Numbered from the stretch's first letter, positions 7,629-17,171 are shown. The stretch is DNA of 40,763 nt from Verrucomicrobiota bacterium (GCA_019244415.1 JAFASN010000134.1:1-40763); one strand, 5' to 3'. Translations and numbers: made by a program. The notes: generated from the letters alone by a model not told the origin.

Positions 7629-9605
7629 CTATTTCGATTCAAGCCGCCGGTGGGCGTCCTTTTTGAGCGCATCCCAAAGTACATCGAGCCGCTGATGAAC
7701 CTCTCTCTTCGCTGCCGCCAGTTCGTCCTTGGAGAGCGTTCCTTCTTTCGGCCGGTGCTGGCCGAATAGATAGTACTTAATCTTCGGCTCCGTGCCGGAA
7801 CCGCGCACGGCAATGCGCGTTTTATCGTCCAGCTCGAAGATCAACATCTTCTCCTTCGGGACCTCGTCGCCTTCGCTATCGCAAATGACTTGCTTTTCGA
7901 AATTGCGCATACTTGTCACAGTACTCCCCAAGATTTCTCGCGGGGGCTCCTCGTCATAGGAACCAAGGAGGCGGCGGATTTTCTCCGCGCCGTCAGCCCC
8001 TTCAAAAACCAGTGACTCGCTTTTTTCCTCGAAGTAACCGAACTCGGAATAGATAAGGTCAAGTAGCTCATCAATCGTGCGGTCACTTGCTTTCGCGTAA
8101 GCAGCTACTTCGCAGAACATGATCGTGGCCCCGTTACCATCCTTGTCGCGAACAAAATCAGCGCCACTGTAGCCATAGCTTTCTTCTCCGCCGAAAATGT
8201 AGTAAGCGGATTCCTCCAGTCGAAGCTGGCGTGTCTCCCGTTCGGAAAGCTGGCGATATTCGCCTCCCATTTTGAGCTTGTTTTCGTACTTTCCGAGCTT
8301 CGCCCCGATGTACTTAAATCCAGTAAGTGTCTCGACGCAGCGAACACCAAATTTGTCCGCAATAACCTTCTGAAGATCAGTGGTGACGAACGTCTTGATA
8401 ATTACAGCGTGCGCTGCGTTGCCAGAGTTAAGGATGCCTTGATCAAACAGCGTCTTGATGCGGTACCAGGTCAGTAGTGATCCGGTTTGATTCCCGCTGA
8501 GCAGCTTCATTTCCCCCGCGCGGGTCCGGAACGCTACGCCCATGCGGTCACAATCAGGGTCTGTGCCGATGACCACGTCAGCTTTTTCTCGCAGCGCGAG
8601 CTCAATTCCGAGCTTCAGGGCTTCGGCATTCTCGGGGTTCGGCGATTTCACGGTGGGAAAGCGGCCGTCAAAGTGGTCCTGTTCAGGGACAACAACAAAG
8701 TGTATGCCAAGTCTCGTTAGCATCGGCTTGATGATGACGCTGCCGGTGCCATGAATCGGCGTGTAAACAATCTTTAGATCGCGTGCCTTGGTAAATAGCT
8801 CAGGGTCGAGCACCAGCGTCTTAAGCCGGTCCATGTAAGCAGTATCAACTTCGTCACCGAGCTCCCTGATTTCACCTCTTACCCCCCTCGAGATCGCGCC
8901 GTTTTCGCCTGCGGCATTCACTTGCCCTATGATCCCACTGGCATGCGGCTCCACGACCTGCGCGCCGTCATTGAAGTAAACCTTGTAGCCGTTGTCGTAC
9001 GGTGGATTATGACTTGCTGTAATAACTACGCCCGCGTCTGCATTCAGGTACCGAACCGCGAAGGATAACTCCGGCGTTGACCGCGGTCCGGGGAAAACGA
9101 CCGCGTCACAGCCATCGTTGGCCGCAGTTTTCGCTGCAAGATTGGCAAACTCGTTTGAGAAATGTCGCGTATCATGTGCGATCGCGATTTTCGCACGGCC
9201 CGTTCGGCCTTGTTTCTCACACCACTGCTTCACATACCCGACGAGTCCCTGCGTTGCGCGCGCAACGTTCTCGTAGTTCATCGCGTTCGTGCCGACGCAC
9301 GGGAATTCAGGGCGGCCAAGGTCAGTAGGCTTGCCGCGTTCAGCGCGGGTTACGATCTTCCCTATAGTGCGTCCGCGCAGGCCGCCCGTGCCGAATGCAA
9401 GCTTCTTATAGAAACGGTCATTCAGCTCCTGCCATTCCGCGCCATTTAGTAGTTCGCTAACGACGGCGGCATCGAACTGAGAATCGGACTTCGCGAGCGA
9501 GCTAGCGATGTTTTCAGCTGCGTTCCGGCGTAGCACGCCCGCAGCAACGCCGTCCCTGATCTCTTTCGGTAGCTCGCCCGTCTCCGTTGACATGCGCGCA
9601 ACCAT
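7629..9605 (-). CDS. Phosphoglucomutase/phosphomannomutase family protein
   Basis: 658 residues from ATG 9605 (second ATG at 9593). All alpha-D-phosphohexomutase landmarks are present: the phosphoserine loop TASHNPPYDNGYK with Ser198, the metal-binding DPDCDR at 349-354, the sugar-specificity loop GGEESYGY at 473-480, and the phosphate-binding RGSGTEPK near 610. It interconverts hexose-1- and hexose-6-phosphates, feeding nucleotide-sugar synthesis. The long form and GGEESYGY loop resemble the PgcA-type phosphoglucomutase subgroup. It is divergent from sucC and leads a likely operon with the small unknown protein and lnt. Confidence 0.92.
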   Translation of the reverse strand: MVARMSTETGELPKEIRDGVAAGVLRRNAAENIASSLAKSDSQFDAAVVSELLNGAEWQELNDRFYKKLAFGTGGLRGRTIGKIVTRAERGKPTDLGRPEFPCVGTNAMNYENVARATQGLVGYVKQWCEKQGRTGRAKIAIAHDTRHFSNEFANLAAKTAANDGCDAVVFPGPRSTPELSFAVRYLNADAGVVITASHNPPYDNGYKVYFNDGAQVVEPHASGIIGQVNAAGENGAISRGVRGEIRELGDEVDTAYMDRLKTLVLDPELFTKARDLKIVYTPIHGTGSVIIKPMLTRLGIHFVVVPEQDHFDGRFPTVKSPNPENAEALKLGIELALREKADVVIGTDPDCDRMGVAFRTRAGEMKLLSGNQTGSLLTWYRIKTLFDQGILNSGNAAHAVIIKTFVTTDLQKVIADKFGVRCVETLTGFKYIGAKLGKYENKLKMGGEYRQLSERETRQLRLEESAYYIFGGEESYGYSGADFVRDKDGNGATIMFCEVAAYAKASDRTIDELLDLIYSEFGYFEEKSESLVFEGADGAEKIRRLLGSYDEEPPREILGSTVTSMRNFEKQVICDSEGDEVPKEKMLIFELDDKTRIAVRGSGTEPKIKYYLFGQHRPKEGTLSKDELAAAKREVHQRLDVLWDALKKDAHRRLESK

Positions 9606-9693
9606 TCAGGCTCAGCGCCACTTTGCAAGCGCGGCAAGCAGGTGAATAAAACGATTGCCTGCAACGGCACGGCAGCTTAGTAACTCGCGCGCC

Positions 9694-10890
9694 GTGAACA
9701 TCCACGAGTACCAGGCGAAGGAATTACTACAGCGGTTTGATGTTGCCACCACCCGTGGCCGTGTCGCTTCGACGCCTGATGGCGCAGAGCAGATCGCGTG
9801 TGAAATGGCGCCGGCGGAAGTAGTGGTCAAGGCACAGATTCATGCGGGCGGCAGAGGCAAAGGGACATTCGCGAACGGATTCAAAGGCGGCGTGCACGTC
9901 TGTAAAACTCCCGCGGAAGTACGCGAAGTCGCTTCGAAGATGCTGGGGCAAACGCTTGTGACGCACCAGACGGGTCAGTCTGGCCGGGTAGTACACAAAG
10001 TACTAGTTGCCGAGGCGGCACACATTGCCCGCGAAATCTACTTCGCCATTTTGCTCGATCGGGCGACGGCAGCGCCGCTGATCGTGGCGAGCAGCGAAGG
10101 CGGTGTAGAGATTGAAGCTCTGGCTGCCCGCGCGCCTGGTAAGATCATTCGCGAACGGATCAACCCGCTGGCCGGGCTGCAGCCATTCCAGTCGCGCAAG
10201 CTGACGAAACAGCTCGGCCTCGCATCGTCACAGCTAAAAGCGGCGACGAAGTTATTCGATGGATTGTACCGGACGTTTACAGGTCTTGACTGCTCAATGG
10301 TTGAAATTAATCCACTGGTACTAAGTACCGATGACAAGCTACTCGCGCTCGATGCTAAGTTTAACTTCGATGATAACGCGCTCTACCGGCACCCTGAAGT
10401 AGCTGCGATGCGTGACACGGCGGAAGAAGATCCACGCGAGGTAGAAGCTTCACGCCATGGGCTCAACTACGTCGGTCTTGATGGAAACATTGCCTGCCTC
10501 GTGAACGGCGCCGGGTTGGCGATGGCGACAATGGACATCATCAAACATTATGGAGGCAACCCGGCGAACTTCCTCGACGTGGGCGGCAGCGCGACCGAGG
10601 AGCAGGTCACAGAAGCATTCAAGATCTTGGTCGCTGATAAACGGGTGGAAGCGATTCTGGTAAATATTTTTGGCGGCATCGCGCAATGTGACGTCATTGC
10701 ACATGGAATTATCGGTGCCGCGAAGACAGTGAAGCTGGATGTGCCGCTGATTGTGCGGCTGGAAGGAACGAACGTGGAAAAAGGCAAACAGCTTTTGCAG
10801 GAAAGCGGGCTCACCATTATTCCGGCTGACGACTTGGCAGACGCTGCGCAGAAGGCAGTGAAAGCAGCGAAGGAGAAACACACATCATGA
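9694..10890 (+). CDS. sucC: Succinyl-CoA synthetase (ADP-forming) beta subunit
   Basis: 398 residues from GTG 9694, chosen because it gives the canonical start [11 protein letters not shown]; the frame is open from 9655, but the extra residues are not conserved-looking. N-terminal ATP-grasp features include [13 protein letters not shown] and MVEINPL, followed by the CoA-ligase domain with [18 protein letters not shown] and FLDVGGSA. With SucD it converts succinyl-CoA to succinate with substrate-level phosphorylation in the TCA cycle. A VOC gene lies between sucC and sucD, and citrate synthase follows. Confidence 0.95.
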   Translation: MNIHEYQAKELLQRFDVATTRGRVASTPDGAEQIACEMAPAEVVVKAQIHAGGRGKGTFANGFKGGVHVCKTPAEVREVASKMLGQTLVTHQTGQSGRVVHKVLVAEAAHIAREIYFAILLDRATAAPLIVASSEGGVEIEALAARAPGKIIRERINPLAGLQPFQSRKLTKQLGLASSQLKAATKLFDGLYRTFTGLDCSMVEINPLVLSTDDKLLALDAKFNFDDNALYRHPEVAAMRDTAEEDPREVEASRHGLNYVGLDGNIACLVNGAGLAMATMDIIKHYGGNPANFLDVGGSATEEQVTEAFKILVADKRVEAILVNIFGGIAQCDVIAHGIIGAAKTVKLDVPLIVRLEGTNVEKGKQLLQESGLTIIPADDLADAAQKAVKAAKEKHTS

Positions 10891-11246
10891 TTACAGAAAT
10901 CGCGTTTGTTGGGTCACCAGTGACAGACATAAAACGGGCGCGCGCCTTCTACGAAGGCGTGCTCGGTTTGCGCTGTACTACCACGAATGCGGAGGCGAAA
11001 TGGGTCGAGTTCGAAGTTGGCAATGGAACATTCGGCATCGGCGATTACGGCGATCAGTGGCGGCCCGCGGAAGGGGGCACGATGGCGGCGTTCGAGACGG
11101 ACGATCTGCCGGGTTTAGTACAGCGCGTGAAAGAGAGCGGCGCGCCGGTGGTGATGGAAATAACGGAATCGCCCGTCTGTCATTTCGCGATGGTGCAGGA
11201 CCCGTTCGGTAACACGCTGACGCTACACAAACGCAAAACCGAATGA
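10887..11246 (+). CDS. VOC (glyoxalase/dioxygenase-like) family protein
   Basis: 119 residues from ATG 10887, overlapping the sucC stop as ATGA. The layout is that of a single VOC module pair: [24 protein letters not shown] at the start, a central strand region [12 protein letters not shown], and the closing [19 protein letters not shown] proteins include glyoxalases, dioxygenases and methylmalonyl-CoA epimerases. The position between sucC and sucD suggests a link to CoA or keto-acid metabolism, but the sequence does not reveal a substrate. The ATGA overlap indicates translation coupled to sucC. Confidence 0.85.
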   Translation: MITEIAFVGSPVTDIKRARAFYEGVLGLRCTTTNAEAKWVEFEVGNGTFGIGDYGDQWRPAEGGTMAAFETDDLPGLVQRVKESGAPVVMEITESPVCHFAMVQDPFGNTLTLHKRKTE

Positions 11247-11276
11247 GCGGGCGCATACGACTATCGCGCTGACAAG

Positions 11277-12152
11277 ATGTCCGTTCTTGTTGATAAAAAT
11301 ACCCGGCTTTGTGTCCAGGGAATTACCGGAAGCGCCGGAGGTTTTCACGCGCGCCAGTGCATGGAGTATGGCACGAACGTTGTCGCTGGAGTTACTCCCG
11401 GAAAAGGTGGACAGAAATTCGATGAGGAGGTTCCAGTCTTTGACACCGTTGCGGAAGCGAGAGCACAGACCGGCTGCAACGTTTCGGTGATCTTTGTGCC
11501 GGCGCCGGCAGCAGCTGATTCAATCCTGGAAGCAGTTGATGCGGGTGTCGAGCTTGTGGTCTGTATCACGGAAGGTATTCCTGTGATGGATATGATGAGG
11601 GTGAAAGCGCAGTTGCGCGGCAAACCGGGGCGTTTGATCGGCCCGAATTGCCCCGGTATCATCACACCAGGGGCGGCCAAAATCGGCATCATGCCTGGCT
11701 ACATCCATAAGCCGGGCAATATCGGAGTCATTTCGCGTTCCGGTACTCTTACTTATGAAGCGGTTTGGCAGCTAACGAGCCGCGGGTGCGGTCAATCGAC
11801 TTGTATCGGAATTGGGGGCGACCCGATCAATGGCATGTCGCACCTGGATGCGGTCAAGCTGTTCAATGACGACCCACAAACCGAAGCCATGATTTTGATC
11901 GGCGAAATCGGCGGCGCGGCCGAGGAAGAAGCGGCGGCATGGATCAAGGAGAATTGCGATAAACCGGTTGCTGCGTTCATCGCGGGCGCGACGGCGCCGC
12001 CGGGCCGGCGAATGGGACATGCCGGCGCCATCGTTTCTGGCGGCATGGGAACGGCGGCAGGTAAGATCGATGCCCTCAAGGCAGCCGGCATTGCCGTTGC
12101 CGAAACGCCGGCAGCGATCGCTGACACGCTGATTGCGCGAATGAAGGCATAA
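11277..12152 (+). CDS. sucD: Succinyl-CoA synthetase alpha subunit
   Basis: 291 residues from ATG 11277. It shows the CoA-binding Rossmann region ([22 protein letters not shown]), the conserved [23 protein letters not shown], and the phosphohistidine loop [17 protein letters not shown] with His248. It forms the heterodimer with SucC. Length and motifs are normal. The 30-base gap from the VOC gene and 17 bases to citrate synthase argue for one transcript. Confidence 0.96.
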   Translation: MSVLVDKNTRLCVQGITGSAGGFHARQCMEYGTNVVAGVTPGKGGQKFDEEVPVFDTVAEARAQTGCNVSVIFVPAPAAADSILEAVDAGVELVVCITEGIPVMDMMRVKAQLRGKPGRLIGPNCPGIITPGAAKIGIMPGYIHKPGNIGVISRSGTLTYEAVWQLTSRGCGQSTCIGIGGDPINGMSHLDAVKLFNDDPQTEAMILIGEIGGAAEEEAAAWIKENCDKPVAAFIAGATAPPGRRMGHAGAIVSGGMGTAAGKIDALKAAGIAVAETPAAIADTLIARMKA

Positions 12153-12169
12153 CATAGGTTAGGAAGATA

Positions 12170-13294
12170 ATGACCTCACGCGGACTTGAAGGTGTCGTCG
12201 CGAATACAACGCGACTTAGCGACGTCATCGGAGATAAGGGCCAGCTAATTTATTGCGGCTACGATATCAACGAGCTGGCCGGGAAGGTTAGCTACGAAGA
12301 AGTAGTTTACCTTTTGTGGAACAATCGGCTGCCGACGAAAGCTCAACTCGAAAAGTGCGCTGATCAACTGCGTAGCGAACGTGAGCTACCCGATGGCGTG
12401 ACTGACTTTATTAAAGCCGCTCCCAAGGAGGCGAACCCAATGGATGTGATGCGGACGGCGGTATCAATGCTGGGCTTATACGATCCCGACATCGCAAAGG
12501 AGGCCACGCCTGAGATTAACAAGAACCGGGCGCGAAGTATCACGGCGAAGATTGGTGTCATCGCGGCGTACTTTCACCGGGCGCGCTGTGGCAAGCCGTT
12601 GCCGCCGGTGCGCACGGACCTCGGTGAGGCGGCACATTTCCTTTACTTAATGTGTGGGGAAGTACCATCGACTGAAGCGGCGGACACGCTCGATGTCGCA
12701 TTTGTCCTGCATGCCGATCACGGTATGAATGCCTCTACTTTTAGCGCGCGAGTCACTATCTCGACACTATCGGACATCTATTCGGCGATCACCTCAGCCA
12801 TCGGTACGTTAAAGGGACCTCTGCACGGTGGCGCGAACGAAGGTGTTATCCACATGCTCCAGGAGATCGGCGATGAGAAAAATGTGGATGCCTATATCGA
12901 GGACCAGCTGGCGCATAAGAAAAAGATCATGGGCATCGGCCATCGCGTTTATAAAACGCTCGATCCACGCGCGCCCCATTTGCGCGCGATGGCAGTGAAG
13001 CTAAGCGAGAAACTTGGCGAACCTAAGTGGATCAAGATGAGTGAGCGGATTGCCGAGCTGATGAAAGAAAAAAAGAAGCTAAACGCGAACGTGGATTTCT
13101 ACTCCGCTACGGTTTACTACTCGTTAGGAATTCCTACTGACCTGTTTACTCCCGTGTTCGCGATTGCGCGCTGCTCCGGCTGGTGCGCGCACGTGCTTGA
13201 GCAACTCGAAGACAACCGCCTTTACCGGCCACTTAGCGAATACGTCGGTGAGCCCGTAGGAAAGAAGGTCGTGCCGCTCGATCAGCGGACCTGA
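12170..13294 (+). CDS. gltA: Citrate synthase
   Basis: 374 residues from ATG 12170, preceded by AGGAAG at a suitable distance. The catalytic residues are His219 in GPLHGGANE, His258 in GIGHRVYK and Asp309 in NVDFYSA. HADHGMNASTF and the C-terminal RPLSEYVG are also typical. The short length is that of the dimeric, Gram-positive/archaeal-like type rather than the longer hexameric enterobacterial form. It condenses oxaloacetate with acetyl-CoA. The sucC-VOC-sucD-gltA order makes a TCA operon. A 2-methylcitrate synthase role is possible but less likely, as no prp genes are nearby. Confidence 0.93.
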   Translation: MTSRGLEGVVANTTRLSDVIGDKGQLIYCGYDINELAGKVSYEEVVYLLWNNRLPTKAQLEKCADQLRSERELPDGVTDFIKAAPKEANPMDVMRTAVSMLGLYDPDIAKEATPEINKNRARSITAKIGVIAAYFHRARCGKPLPPVRTDLGEAAHFLYLMCGEVPSTEAADTLDVAFVLHADHGMNASTFSARVTISTLSDIYSAITSAIGTLKGPLHGGANEGVIHMLQEIGDEKNVDAYIEDQLAHKKKIMGIGHRVYKTLDPRAPHLRAMAVKLSEKLGEPKWIKMSERIAELMKEKKKLNANVDFYSATVYYSLGIPTDLFTPVFAIARCSGWCAHVLEQLEDNRLYRPLSEYVGEPVGKKVVPLDQRT

Positions 13295-13297
13295 CTT

Positions 13298-14629
13298 TTA
13301 CTCACGACGAGCGGGCAATTCCGACGTCCGCGCCGGAAGCATGGCGTACTTCCAATCCATCGCCATTCTAATACGGGAGCGGCCGCTCGGATGATCGAAG
13401 AAGATGAATTCTTCAAGCGGCGTCGGCTCCATCTTCCGATAGCGCCCGAGCTTCAGCGCGACGGCGGCCTCCGCGTCGGGCTCGCGCGCCGCGTTCAGGC
13501 CGAAGGCGTCGGCCTCGCGTTCCTGTACTCGCACCAGCGTGTTCAAAACAGGCGTGCCGAGAAAAGCGAGCGCGGAGAAGATCAGCACGAGTAATGGCCA
13601 GCCGGCAGGATCGGCGATGCCACGCACGCGCCAAGTGTCGCCCCAACGTGCGACCGCCCAGTCAAAGAGCAACTTGGCCAGGGCAAATGCAATCAACGCC
13701 AGCAGCGCAATGAAGGCGAAGAACTTGAAAATATGGTTGAGGACGTAGTGGCCCATCTCATGAGCCATGACTTGGCGGATTTCCGGAAGCGAGCATTGGT
13801 GGAGGAGATTGTCGTTCAACGCGATGCGCGTGGTGCTTCCAAGACCTGAAACGTTGGCGCTTACGCGTTTGGTTTGGCGCGAGGCATCGACGACAAACAC
13901 TTTGTCCACCGGGATCTCATTCGCTCGAGCAAGCTGCAGAACCGAATCGCGGATACGCGCGTTTTGCAGAGGCGTGTACTTATTGAAGAGCGGTTCGACA
14001 TACACAGGGCTGATGATTGCGGCGATAACGAAGAAAATCATCATCACCACGGCGCCCACGAGCCACCAGCGCTCCGCTGCGCGACGGAAGGCGAAGTACA
14101 GCGCCATAAGTAGTATGGGAAATGCGATAAGCTGCACGATCAGCGCCTTGATCCAATCAAAGAACCAGCCTGCAAAATCCTGGGTTGCCATTCCATACTG
14201 ATGTTCGCGCATGAAGTTCTGATAGTAATCCAGCGGAAAGCTTAGTACGGCTACTACGAGAACAAACGCCGCAGCATAGATTGCTGCTTGTAGAAAGCGA
14301 AAATGTGTGGCTCGTTCCGCGAAATCGCGAATGCGAGCGGAAAACCCACTCAGCAGCGCAAACAACATGATGGCTGCGGTAAGAAGGAAATTCCACAAGA
14401 GCAGCCAGTAGCCCCCTTCGAAATATGCGTCCGAGCGAATTTTCTCCGACGCAGGAATAGAAGCGAGCCAAGCGCGCGTTGCCTCAGCCGGATTGGAGGC
14501 GGCTGCGACGCCGGGCGGGAGACCGGGAGAGGGAACCGAGGTTACGGCTTGTACTTCTTGTGCGCGGATGAATGTGATCGGCGCGAGTACCAGAACGCTC
14601 GCAACAATCAGGACGAAGCGCGAAATCAC
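13298..14629 (-). CDS. M48 family (Ste24-like) membrane metallopeptidase
   Basis: 443 residues if started at GTG 14629, which gives an immediate signal-like segment (SRFVLIVASVLVLAPITF); the open frame continues to 14752, but that extension would overlap the divergent gene at 14735. Several membrane helices occupy ~75-210. The zinc motif HEMGH is at 290-294 and the third ligand is in the later READAFG. The motif NDNLL and the arrangement match Ste24/HtpX-type peptidases, which degrade or process membrane and prenylated proteins. In bacteria its substrate is usually unknown. It ends three bases after the convergent citrate synthase stop. Confidence 0.85.
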   Translation of the reverse strand: MISRFVLIVASVLVLAPITFIRAQEVQAVTSVPSPGLPPGVAAASNPAEATRAWLASIPASEKIRSDAYFEGGYWLLLWNFLLTAAIMLFALLSGFSARIRDFAERATHFRFLQAAIYAAAFVLVVAVLSFPLDYYQNFMREHQYGMATQDFAGWFFDWIKALIVQLIAFPILLMALYFAFRRAAERWWLVGAVVMMIFFVIAAIISPVYVEPLFNKYTPLQNARIRDSVLQLARANEIPVDKVFVVDASRQTKRVSANVSGLGSTTRIALNDNLLHQCSLPEIRQVMAHEMGHYVLNHIFKFFAFIALLALIAFALAKLLFDWAVARWGDTWRVRGIADPAGWPLLVLIFSALAFLGTPVLNTLVRVQEREADAFGLNAAREPDAEAAVALKLGRYRKMEPTPLEEFIFFDHPSGRSRIRMAMDWKYAMLPARTSELPARRE

Positions 14630-14734
14630 AGGTTGGATGCTAAGGCAACGAGCAACTCTGGTAAGATGCGCACTGATTTCTGTAAAGGCGAATATTTCCT
14701 TCACCTTCTGCCGCCCTTCTGCTCTTCTGGGGCA

Positions 14735-15109
14735 ATGGCGCGCCTTACTCAAGCTCCGCTGCGGGTGAAGCTCCTGTGCGTACTCAGCATGTTTGTGGCA
14801 GCTCTAGCCGCGACCGCGGACAATCCGCCGCCGGATCGGGCATTGTGCGGCCCTTTTCCGACTAACTACAAAGAGGTCGTCTGGAATTGGCTGCAAGGTG
14901 TGTTACTGGACGCGGACAGTGCGAAGATCGACTGGCAGGGTGAGCCCAGGCCGGCAGACCTGGGCAAAGATGGAGCGCATCTTTACGGCTGGCTGGTCGA
15001 GTTCCGCGTGAATTCCCGGAACCGCTTCGGCGCTTACACCGGGAAGCAATCGCACGGCGCGCTGATCCGGAACGATCAAGTAGTCAAAGGTCTGGGTTTC
15101 GGCTACTAA
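14735..15109 (+). CDS. Small secreted protein of unknown function
   Basis: 124 residues from ATG 14735, chosen because it starts an ordinary signal peptide (VKLLCVLSMFVAALAATA, likely cut near residue 27). The mature part has NYKEVVWNWLQGVLLDADSAK, an HLYGWLVEFRVNSRNRFG segment and the ending ALIRNDQVVKGLGFGY. The alternating pattern suggests a small beta-rich domain. I do not recognise a named family. It is divergent from the M48 peptidase (105-base gap) and its 3' end overlaps the convergent Nudix-like gene by 26 bases. Confidence 0.65.
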   Translation: MARLTQAPLRVKLLCVLSMFVAALAATADNPPPDRALCGPFPTNYKEVVWNWLQGVLLDADSAKIDWQGEPRPADLGKDGAHLYGWLVEFRVNSRNRFGAYTGKQSHGALIRNDQVVKGLGFGY

Positions 15110-15722
15110 GCAGACGCGGTAGCTGATCGACGCACAATTGCGACCACGTCTCGAGAGAGTCGCGGCGGGCTAGTAGCTCGGGCTGGCTGAGGAACTCGAG
15201 ATTGGTAATCATTGCCTCACGCTTTTCTACACTGGGTTCATCAAGCCGGAACAGGTGAACTATTCCCAGATGGACACGACCTACTTCCGTCTCGTCATCA
15301 TTGAGGAGCGCGACCACTTGATCGTCGTAAGTGGTGCTGATGCGGACTTCCTCGTTGACCTCGCGCTCGATGCCGGCGCGATACGCTTCTTCATCCCAGG
15401 CGAAGAGCGACTCATCGGTATCATTAAGGTGACCTCCGATCCCGATGGAGCCTTTCGCGACGAGCCGTTGTTCGCCGGCTTTTTTGCCGCGGACGTAATG
15501 AAGAACGCGCTCGCCATGGGTAATGATGGCGTAAGGAATGATCTGCTTGTAGGCCGGGTCGCGCTCCGCATGAGAGCGGCGCAGAAACAAGTTATTGCCG
15601 CGGGCGAGTAGCGTACTTAGGTAGCGCTCGGGCTCAAAGTTCAAGCCATGGAATGCCCCGAGCTGGTCGAAAAGACTGCGTTTGATAACGAGAACGTTTT
15701 CTTCGGGCATGTTGGTGATCAA
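15084..15722 (-). CDS. Nudix-like hydrolase/phosphoesterase
   Basis: 212 residues from ATG 15722; a second ATG at 15710 starts the conserved-looking MPEENVLVIKRSLFDQLG. A degenerate Nudix box spans ~94-128: GIGGHLNDTDE then REVNEEV, keeping the Glu-rich metal-binding helix. The upstream part has QIIPYAIITHGERVLHYVRG. Nudix enzymes cut nucleoside diphosphates linked to other groups; the substrate is unclear. It lies 26 bases downstream of the PagL-like gene on the same strand, forming a probable rluA-like/pagL-like/nudix operon. Confidence 0.8.
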   Translation of the reverse strand: MITNMPEENVLVIKRSLFDQLGAFHGLNFEPERYLSTLLARGNNLFLRRSHAERDPAYKQIIPYAIITHGERVLHYVRGKKAGEQRLVAKGSIGIGGHLNDTDESLFAWDEEAYRAGIEREVNEEVRISTTYDDQVVALLNDDETEVGRVHLGIVHLFRLDEPSVEKREAMITNLEFLSQPELLARRDSLETWSQLCVDQLPRLLSSRNPDL

Positions 15723-15747
15723 GTAGCGGCTGGAGAGGTCAACAGCT

Positions 15748-16359
15748 TCAAAACGAGTAAGACAGCCCGAGCTGCGGCCCTAGTAAATTCAAGCTGGGAT
15801 TCGGATCCGTCTGGCCACCGTTGGAGAAGTGTTCCCAGAGCAGACCCAGTTGCCCACTAAGGTGCTCCGAGAACTTGTATTGAAGCCCGACGACTGAAAG
15901 GATGTTGAAAGTGAAGTCCTGCCCTTGCGAACCGTAGTTATCCGGCCTGCTATCAATAAGGCCGAGGCCGAGCCCACCAGAAAAGTAGCCGCTTAGCCGG
16001 CTGCCTGGCCGAACGAAGTTATAGCGAAAACCAAGATTGATCCCGAAGTAGTGATTCTCTATCCCGCGAATGATTGGTTCAACCTCTCCGCTTAAGTACA
16101 CCTGGTTGTACCCGCGGAAGATACTCTGGGAATCGAGATTACTACCCCAGCGAAGTCGGCCGGTCAGGAAGTTCGCGTTTACTTCATAGCTATGCGGGTT
16201 ACCTAAAATCCCGAGCAAATAGGCGCTTTCAACAGCGAACTGGTAAGATGGCGCGTCGAAAACCACGTCGTCGCCTGGGCGCAAGTCTGGTTGTGAACCG
16301 CCGCAGAGAAGCGAGGGAGCGGCGCAGAGCAGGAGCAAAGTCGGCCAGCGAAATTTCAC
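15748..16359 (-). CDS. Acyloxyacyl hydrolase / PagL-like outer-membrane lipid A deacylase family
   Basis: 203 residues from GTG 16359. This start was chosen because it overlaps the stop of the upstream gene as GTGA and opens a signal peptide (KFRWPTLLLLCAAPSLLC). The rest is rich in alternating aromatic/hydrophobic beta strands ending in LSYSF, as in a small outer-membrane barrel. The catalytic-type motif EHFSNGG carries His177 and Ser179. The third PagL residue, Glu twelve positions after the Ser in Pseudomonas PagL, aligns with Asn191 here. Such proteins remove the 3-O acyl chain of lipid A. The substitution leaves enzyme activity uncertain. Confidence 0.75.
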   Translation of the reverse strand: MKFRWPTLLLLCAAPSLLCGGSQPDLRPGDDVVFDAPSYQFAVESAYLLGILGNPHSYEVNANFLTGRLRWGSNLDSQSIFRGYNQVYLSGEVEPIIRGIENHYFGINLGFRYNFVRPGSRLSGYFSGGLGLGLIDSRPDNYGSQGQDFTFNILSVVGLQYKFSEHLSGQLGLLWEHFSNGGQTDPNPSLNLLGPQLGLSYSF

Positions 16360-17171
16360 CAGGTGGGAGACGATAAAACTCTGCCGGTGCTTTGCAATAA
16401 GCCCCGTCCAGCCCACGTCGCGAGATCAGCAGGGAGCTGACTCGACCAGTCCCGTTCAGAATCTACTGACAGCCGAGATGCGTGCAGAGCATGCCGGTCG
16501 AGAAGAAGCTTGCCAGCCAACTCTTCTGTCCAGCCCGTTTCAATGAAACGCAGGTAAAGTTTCTCGTCCGGCCCGTAAAGCTTGTCGCCTACGAGGGGAT
16601 GCCCGAGCGATGCAAGATGCACGCGGATCTGATGGGTGCGCCCGGTGAGCGGTTGAGCTTTCACAAGCGAAAATAGATCCCCGCGCGCACTTCGCTTACG
16701 GAATCGTTGTATTACGGCAAGATCCGTGACGGCGACGGCACCGCGCGGATCGATGCATTGTTTGAGATAAATGGGCGAGGCACGAATTTCGCCCTGGCGC
16801 ATCAAAGGCGCTTCGACTGTGGTTCGCTCCCATTCGGGCCAACCGGAGACAAGCGCGAGGTACTCCTTGTGGATTCGCCGTTGCTGCATGAGGAGACCGA
16901 ACGCGCGCGCGGCTCTGGCGTTTTTCGCCACCAGGACGATTCCACTGGTCTCGCGGTCGAGACGATTGATAATGGAGATACTTCCGCCGGTGGCGAGCTC
17001 GTAGCAAAGTAAACGGCGCAGTTCCCCGAGGAGAGTCGGCGCGCCATTCGGTCTGGTGGGATGGACGAGTAATCCCGCCGGTTTGTCGATGACAATGTAA
17101 TCGGCGCTTTCATCGATTATGTTGATCGCGCGAGCGGGGCGCGGCGGTGAGGTTGCAATGATTTCGCTCAT
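16356..17171 (-). CDS. RluA family RNA pseudouridine synthase
   Basis: 271 residues from ATG 17171 (a TTG lies one codon upstream at 17174). The central IINRLDRETSGIVLVAK carries the catalytic Asp of the family. YIVIDKPAGLLVHP precedes it, and QPLTGRTHQIRVHLASLGHPLVGD follows. There is no S4 domain at the N-terminus, so it is closer to RluA/RluC-short forms. It isomerises specific uridines in rRNA or tRNA; the target cannot be told. Its start codon lies inside the start of the divergent ABC ATPase gene (14-base overlap of the two coding starts). Confidence 0.9.
   Translation of the reverse strand: MSEIIATSPPRPARAINIIDESADYIVIDKPAGLLVHPTRPNGAPTLLGELRRLLCYELATGGSISIINRLDRETSGIVLVAKNARAARAFGLLMQQRRIHKEYLALVSGWPEWERTTVEAPLMRQGEIRASPIYLKQCIDPRGAVAVTDLAVIQRFRKRSARGDLFSLVKAQPLTGRTHQIRVHLASLGHPLVGDKLYGPDEKLYLRFIETGWTEELAGKLLLDRHALHASRLSVDSERDWSSQLPADLATWAGRGLLQSTGRVLSSPTW

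Noticed and set aside
11373..11386. Sigma-54-like GGCAC-N5-TTGT inside sucD
   Set aside because: It has one mismatch in the -12 part, lies within coding sequence and precedes no start at a sensible distance.
14303..14734. Upstream extension of the small secreted protein frame
   Set aside because: It overlaps the M48 peptidase gene on the other strand; the ATG at 14735 starts a normal signal peptide.
16779..16792. Sigma-54-like GGCAC-N5-TCGC inside the RluA-type gene
   Set aside because: It is on the antisense strand of a conserved coding region with no gene start downstream; most likely chance.
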